From: Temnopleurus reevesii
Lineage: Eukaryota > Echinodermata > Echinoidea > Temnopleuroida > Temnopleuridae
Direction: 5' to 3'
Length of the DNA stretch: 11,181 nt
Assembly (NCBI GenBank): GCA_036244855.1
Contig: BQKZ01002516.1
Span: forward strand, 51,880-63,060
Every line of letters starts with the position of its first letter. The first letter of the stretch is position 1. A program made the position numbers and the translations under genes. Positions 8,254-11,181 of the stretch are shown here, piece after piece. The notes beneath the pieces were generated by a model, which was not told the origin of the DNA, searched no databases, and was given only the letters and a program-made list of their open reading frames with translations.

Positions 8254-8375
8254 TGCCCAGTTACATAGAGGCCCGGAAGCAACACGATCCAACACGACTC
8301 ATTGTTTGCGGGTAGATGGGTGCGAACTGAAGAAGTGTTGAATCGTGTTGCTTCCGGGCTCCTTTGTGACTGGGT
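8254..8375. mobile_element. 122-bp MITE inserted just upstream of exon 2 copy 2
   Basis: The inverted ends run about 41 bp. On both sides the arm reads CCCAGT..ACA..AG, then GCCCGGAAGCAACACGAT and CAACAC, with few mismatches and one small gap. The element is flanked by the 5-bp direct repeat CCTTA (8249-8253 and 8376-8380), a convincing target-site duplication. Other copies of the exon unit have a single CCTTAAAG here, so the insertion hit the acceptor region and the duplicated CCTTA rebuilt it. Removing 127 bp reduces the copy 1-copy 2 spacing from 297 to 170 bp, close to the 185-186 bp period of the array. No coding potential; family not identified. Confidence 0.88.
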
Positions 8376-8383
8376 CCTTAAAG

Positions 8384-8504
8384 TGCCCCCGAATGGCCCC
8401 GATTCTCATGTCACGATACCCTATACGCTTCATAAGTTCGTTGACTAGCGTATGAAGCACCAAAAGGGGAGTCCACTGGTCATCGCCAAGGCGCAGAGTA
8501 AAGG
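8384..8504 (+). pseudogene. Gene 2 exon 2, copy 2 (premature stop)
   Basis: It has the same 121-nt length, TTAAAG acceptor and GTATGT donor as copy 1, but the GAG codon after 'FVD' is TAG and both cysteines are lost (CPKC becomes PPNG). Inclusion would end translation inside the stem. Splice sites look as good as in the intact copies, so it could act as a poison exon. More simply, it is decaying. Confidence 0.85.
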
Positions 8505-8511
8505 GTATGTA

Positions 8512-8523
8512 CCCCCCCCCCCC
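8512..8523. repeat. Poly-C run (12 C) beside copy 2 donor
   Basis: Twelve cytosines begin seven bases after the end of exon copy 2. The corresponding site after copy 1 has only four. On the other strand this is a G run. Confidence 0.95.
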
Positions 8524-8568
8524 TTCCCTCAAAAATTCCGATTGAATGCCCCAATCCTATCCTTAAAG

Positions 8569-8689
8569 TGTGCCCTAAGTGCTCCAAGGCTTATGTTGCG
8601 ATCCCCGATACACTTCATAAGTTTGTTGACGAGCATATGAAGAACCAAAATGGGAGTCCACTGGTCATCTCAAAAGCGCAGAGTAAAGG
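8569..8689 (+). CDS. Gene 2 exon 2, copy 3 (intact variant)
   Basis: 121 nt, TTAAAG acceptor, GTATGT donor, phase 1 to phase 2, no stop. The peptide begins VCPKCSKAYVAIPDTLHKF and keeps the CPKC pair, the VDEHMKNQ core and the GSPLVI segment. It differs from copies 1 and 6 at five residues: P78S, D79K, H81Y, K100N and A107S. It would give an alternative stem next to the cysteine pair. The preceding intron to copy 2 is 64 nt and the following gap to copy 4 is 65 nt. It is plausible as a usable alternative exon, but no transcript evidence exists here. Confidence 0.65.
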
Positions 8690-8696
8690 GTATGTA

Positions 8697-8707
8697 CCCC
8701 CCCCCCC
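8697..8707. repeat. Poly-C run (11 C) beside copy 3 donor
   Basis: Same position relative to the donor as the run after copy 2, followed by 'taaaaaaaa'. The shared placement shows that the intron is part of the tandem unit. Confidence 0.95.
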
Positions 8708-8754
8708 TAAAAAAAAGTAAATGCTGATTGATAGCCCCCATCCAAACCTTAAAG

Positions 8755-8872
8755 TGTGCCCGAGGTGCCCCGATGCCCATGTTGCTATCCCCGACACTCT
8801 TCACAAGTTTGTTGACGAGCATAATGAAAAACCAGAAGCAGAGCCCGTTAGTCATTGCGAAGGCGCAGAAAG
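8755..8872 (+). pseudogene. Gene 2 exon 2, copy 4 (frameshifted, but open to a shifted donor)
   Basis: The first half is intact (VCPRCPDAHVAIPDT, then VDEH). One extra base at about 8823-8824 turns CATATG into CATAATG and shifts the frame, giving NEKPEAEPVSHCEGAE. At the end a trinucleotide (AGT) is missing and the donor GTATGT has become AAAG|GTTAGA. Using that donor, the exon is 118 nt, again one more than a multiple of three. The shifted frame has no stop and rejoins exon 3 in phase. The conserved second half is lost and the donor is weaker, so decay is the likelier reading. A divergent isoform remains possible. Confidence 0.6.
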
Positions 8873-8909
8873 GTTAGATACCTAAAATGCTGATTAAATG
8901 TCCAAATTA

Positions 8910-8975
8910 TGCCCCGAAGAGGACGAGCATGTAAAGAGTCCACTGCATGGCCATTGCAAAGGCGCAGAGTAAAGG
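8910..8975 (+). pseudogene. Gene 2 exon 2, copy 5 (deleted remnant)
   Basis: Only pieces remain: 'gacgagcat', 'agagtccactg', a version of 'gtcatcgc' and 'aaggcgcagagtaaagg'. Most of the first half is deleted, a small insertion lies in the second half, the acceptor is gone and the donor GT is now GA. It cannot be spliced as a normal copy. Confidence 0.8.
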
Positions 8976-8998
8976 GAACGTAGAACAAATAATGCTGA

Positions 8999-9191
8999 TA
9001 ATTTCCAGGGGTGTCTTGCTCCTTTAAGATTTATAACACTGGTCAACAGCAAAAAAAGTTGTCTGCGATTTCTTTGCTGATTTAGAGTGAATCCGAGGTG
9101 CTGAATCCAAAAATCACGTTGGTTTTGCTCAATCAGGTCAAGTTTCCGAGCTATCCCCACATGTTGTTTTTTATGTTTTTACACTTTNATG
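8999..9191. other. Spacer between array and duplication unit B; possibly an unclassified repeat
   Basis: This stretch has no counterpart upstream of unit A. It has a minus-strand open frame whose end is not gene-like and which overlaps the exon array. The text around 'caatcaggtcaagtttccga' looks like interspersed repeat material, but I cannot name a family. An ambiguous base (n, 9188) falls four bases before the start of unit B. Confidence 0.3.
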
Positions 9192-10105
9192 TTATCACAA
9201 TTTAGATAGAAATGTGGTCTTATACCAGAAAATTTAAAAGAAAATCATACAGCTGTGAGATATTGTAAATTGTTTATCTGGATTTTTTGGGGGGAGGGAT
9301 GAGGAGCTTCGAAACCACACCCCTCCCCCAGTCTACGCCCTTTCATGCAAGGATGAACACTTTTGAATCAAATTGAAAATTTATTTCCTTCTCCTAACCA
9401 CAATTCAATTACACAAAACATACATCCAAGTATAAATTTACTGATGGAGAACTCCCTGCGAGTAAAGCTTGAGGTAAAAATGCCTTTATTGTATTTACAT
9501 TTATAGATACAAATAAATAAACCTCTGCAATTAGCTCCAAGTAGACTTTAATGAAAATTGTGTTTTGATGGCATAGTGTTTTAATCTAACACGTTAATTC
9601 ACATTCCAAGTACTAGTTGGGTGTCGATTATTTCCTTTAAGTTTTGCTAACTGTTTCTAAATTTCGTTCGCAGGTTTATGGTTCTATTCATAAAAAAGAA
9701 TTTAATAAGAAGAGTAAATATCAACTTTTCGTCATCCTCACCATCTTTTATTGGCCAATACCTGAATACTGGATCTGGCTGTGCACATGCTGGCTCTAAG
9801 GGCAAATGTACGTGAGGCTTTTCTACCCAGGATATTCTAATAATTTATAATTCCATTGAATTTTTGAGCATGTTAATTAACAACGAAAACTTATTTCCAT
9901 GGAATATAGTTCATTTTCATTGACCAACATTATATTGCATGACAGACTATGCATCATTTATATAACTTTTTTTACTCATTAAAGTGTGCCCAAAGTGCCC
10001 CGATGCCCACGTTGCGATCCCCGATACACTTCACAAGTTTGTTGACGAGCATATGAAGAACCAGAAGGGGAGTCCACTAGTCATCGCTAAGGCGCAGAGT
10101 AAAGG
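9192..10105 (+). repeat. Segmental duplication, unit B (intron part plus exon 2 copy 6)
   Basis: Partner of 7288-8207, with nearly the same length (914 versus 920 bp) and the same landmarks in the same order. It carries the right-hand end of the 6987-7444 element at its start and a full exon at its end. Sequence after the exon donor is unrelated between the two units. Confidence 0.9.
9985..10105 (+). CDS. Gene 2 exon 2, copy 6 (intact)
   Basis: 121 nt, acceptor ATTAAAG, donor AAAGG|GTAAGT, phase 1 to phase 2. The peptide is identical to copy 1 (VCPKCPDAHVAIPDTLHKF and onward). All seven nucleotide differences from copy 1 are third-position silent changes. The donor GTAAGT matches the consensus better than the GTATGT of the other copies, and this copy is nearest to exon 3. 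If only one copy is used constitutively, it is probably this one. No poly-C run follows its donor. Confidence 0.82.
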
Positions 10106-10736
10106 GTAAGTAAAGAACAACAACAGCAAAACTTTGAAGGAAGAACCTACCCCAAGATAATATTTGTTCAAGAGGAGCATAAAAATCAAATTATAAGAAC
10201 ATAAATAAAATTGAGAAAAATCAGACAACTAATATAAAAATAGAGACAAAATCTAAACCAACGACGTCAAAGTAGCACAACCACTTATGTTAATACCAAT
10301 GTTATGAAATGTTCCGCCCCCCCCCCTTAAAAAAACCCTCTTTCCTTGAGACTTTAACTCTAGAATATCTGTATAATGGGAGAGCACGATAATTATTACG
10401 TTGCCTCCCCCCTCCTCTCTACACAAGTATAGCAGAAATCTGAAAAATATTTCCTGATAAACACAAAATGAATAAAACAAACAGAAAGGAAAAAAACTTG
10501 GAGGATGATCAAAATATCAAATAAAGCTACATAATTATTCAAAGAATTAGCGTTGTGAAAAACTCATTGGTACATTCTAAATGGTTTTTTTGTAATGCCA
10601 TTGTAGTTCTCGCAAATTTAATCCAGTGACATAAAGCACTTTTGAATCATATCACAGTTTATTCGTTCCACACTTGTAGAGATCATGTTATCGTTTTGGT
10701 TATGATATATTTATATTATGAATTTCACATTTCCAG
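10106..10736 (+). other. Intron between exon array and exon 3; no gene seen
   Basis: About 630 bp of AT-rich intron. It contains a poly-C run at 10317-10326 followed by 'ttaaaaaaa'. The acceptor for exon 3 is 'cacatttccag' ending at 10736. I see nothing else. Confidence 0.6.
10317..10326. repeat. Poly-C run (10 C)
   Basis: Ten cytosines followed by 'ttaaaaaaa', similar in form to the run after exon copy 3. It may be a leftover of the same intron unit or a chance mononucleotide tract. Confidence 0.9.
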
Positions 10737-10903
10737 AATTCCAAATTACTACCTCTCGACACACCCGAAGGAGAAAGATCAAGAGACATCTCATCTTTTG
10801 TCTGGAAAGACTGGCTGGCAAGATAAGACGTTGATACGACTTTGCCATCTCATGAACAACGCGAAAGATGATGGCTTCTTTGTGGATGTTGGGGCCTACG
10901 TAG
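10737..10903 (+). CDS. Gene 2 exon 3: start of FkbM methyltransferase domain with SAM motif I
   Basis: The exon starts after acceptor 'tttccag' and ends at donor GTAG|GTAAGA; 167 nt, phase 2 to phase 1. The first base completes a glycine codon with the GG left by exon 2. The peptide begins IPNYYLSTHPKEKDQE, then SGKTGWQDKTLIRLCHLM and FFVDVGAYVG. The last segment is the SAM-binding motif I of Rossmann-fold methyltransferases, and the hydrophobic strand before D-V-G-A fits the FkbM family (often F-x-D-x-G-A-N-x-G). The ATG at 10642 is intronic and not a start. The remaining exons, including the DVEGYE-type region seen in gene 1, should lie downstream. Confidence 0.82.
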
Positions 10904-10950
10904 GTAAGATTTATCCCCAATAATGTTCGAAGTTACATCATCATCATTTT

Positions 10951-11094
10951 GCCCTTCTTATGTCTCTCTTCTTCTTCTCCTTCCTGATCATCCTATTCTC
11001 CTTGCTTCTTTTTTCTCTCTTTTTTCTTCTTCGTCTTCTTATTTTTTCCCTCCTTTTCTTCCTCTTCTTCTTTTTCTCTTTCTCCTCCTCTTCC
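10951..11094. repeat. Polypyrimidine tract in intron 3
   Basis: About 145 bp of imperfect TTC/TCC/TCT units on the + strand, starting about 50 bp after the exon 3 donor and ending in 'ttccag'. It resembles the tract at 2232-2530. Although it mimics an acceptor, the following frame stops at once (see rejected list). Confidence 0.8.
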
Positions 11095-11170
11095 AGACGT
11101 TGAAAGTTTCTAACGTTTCAAACAGCTTTCATAATTCAAAAATAGAATAATTTAAATTCCACTTTTTCCG

Positions 11171-11181
11171 CCCCCCCCCCC
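11171..11181. repeat. Poly-C run at window end (at least 11 C)
   Basis: The window ends inside a cytosine run, so its true length is unknown. It is the fourth such run in the gene 2 introns. Confidence 0.9.

Noticed and set aside
8299..8855. Minus-strand ORFs across the exon array
   Set aside because: They are antisense shadows of the repeated + strand exons and their introns; the + strand has consistent phases and splice sites.
8894..9160. Minus-strand ORF of 88 codons
   Set aside because: It overlaps a decayed exon copy and spacer, and I could not link it to a family. It may be repeat-derived.
8087..10105. Exon copies as an in-frame protein repeat, all included together
   Set aside because: Each is one base over a multiple of three, so joining copies shifts the frame and meets stops.
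10642..10736. ATG at 10642 as the start of a gene
   Set aside because: This part is AT-rich intron; the coding signal begins exactly after the acceptor at 10736, and its phase matches exon 2.
10951..11117. Strong-looking acceptor (long pyrimidine tract ending TTCCAG at 11096) that might open exon 4 of gene 2
   Set aside because: Exon 3 leaves phase 1, and in that frame the sequence after 11096 reads only D-V-E-S-F before a TAA stop. It does not resemble the FkbM region expected after motif I.

Overview
The window looks like nuclear DNA from an invertebrate animal. It is AT-rich, with small intron-separated exons, GT/AG splice signals, degenerate non-LTR retrotransposon remains, many foldback or MITE-like repeats and microsatellites. 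An echinoderm or other marine invertebrate is my best guess, based on the overall style and the LINE tail. It is not proven from the sequence. No bacterial-type operons, CRISPR arrays, rRNA or convincing tRNA genes are visible.

Two head-to-tail genes of the FkbM-type methyltransferase family lie on the + strand. Gene 1 contributes only its last coding exon (1412-1785), which carries the C-terminal part of the methyltransferase fold. Gene 2 contributes its 5' half. Exon 1 (6311-6527) encodes a short cytosolic tail, a signal-anchor membrane helix and a charged stem. Next comes a cassette of six copies of a ~121-nt exon (8087-10105). Exon 3 (10737-10903) carries the SAM-binding motif FFVDVGAYVG. 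The rest of gene 2 lies beyond the window. The inferred product is a type II, probably Golgi or secretory-pathway, membrane-anchored methyltransferase of unknown substrate.

The most striking feature is the exon-2 array. Every full-length copy enters in phase 1 and leaves in phase 2. Exactly one copy therefore gives a continuous reading frame from exon 1 to exon 3, while none or two give a premature stop. Copies 1 and 6 encode the same peptide and differ only by seven synonymous changes. Copy 3 is intact and encodes a variant. Copy 4 is frameshifted but its total length still keeps the frame open. Copy 2 has an internal stop and copy 5 is a deleted remnant. This is the layout expected for mutually exclusive exons, here apparently caught during birth and decay. 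A 122-bp MITE with a CCTTA target duplication sits directly in front of copy 2. The outer copies 1 and 6 lie in a ~915-bp segmental duplication that includes the upstream intron.

Other regions: 1-1411 is presumably intron of gene 1, with a 63-bp-arm hairpin, a TIR element and a LINE-like tail. 1786-6270 is intergenic or 3'UTR: polypyrimidine DNA, an 81-bp-arm hairpin, a LINE C-terminal fragment, a foldback, and a TIR element containing two CRE palindromes upstream of gene 2. 6528-8086 is intron 1, with a TIR element and short repeats. The window ends in poly-C. Two ambiguous bases (2910, 9188) point to a draft assembly.
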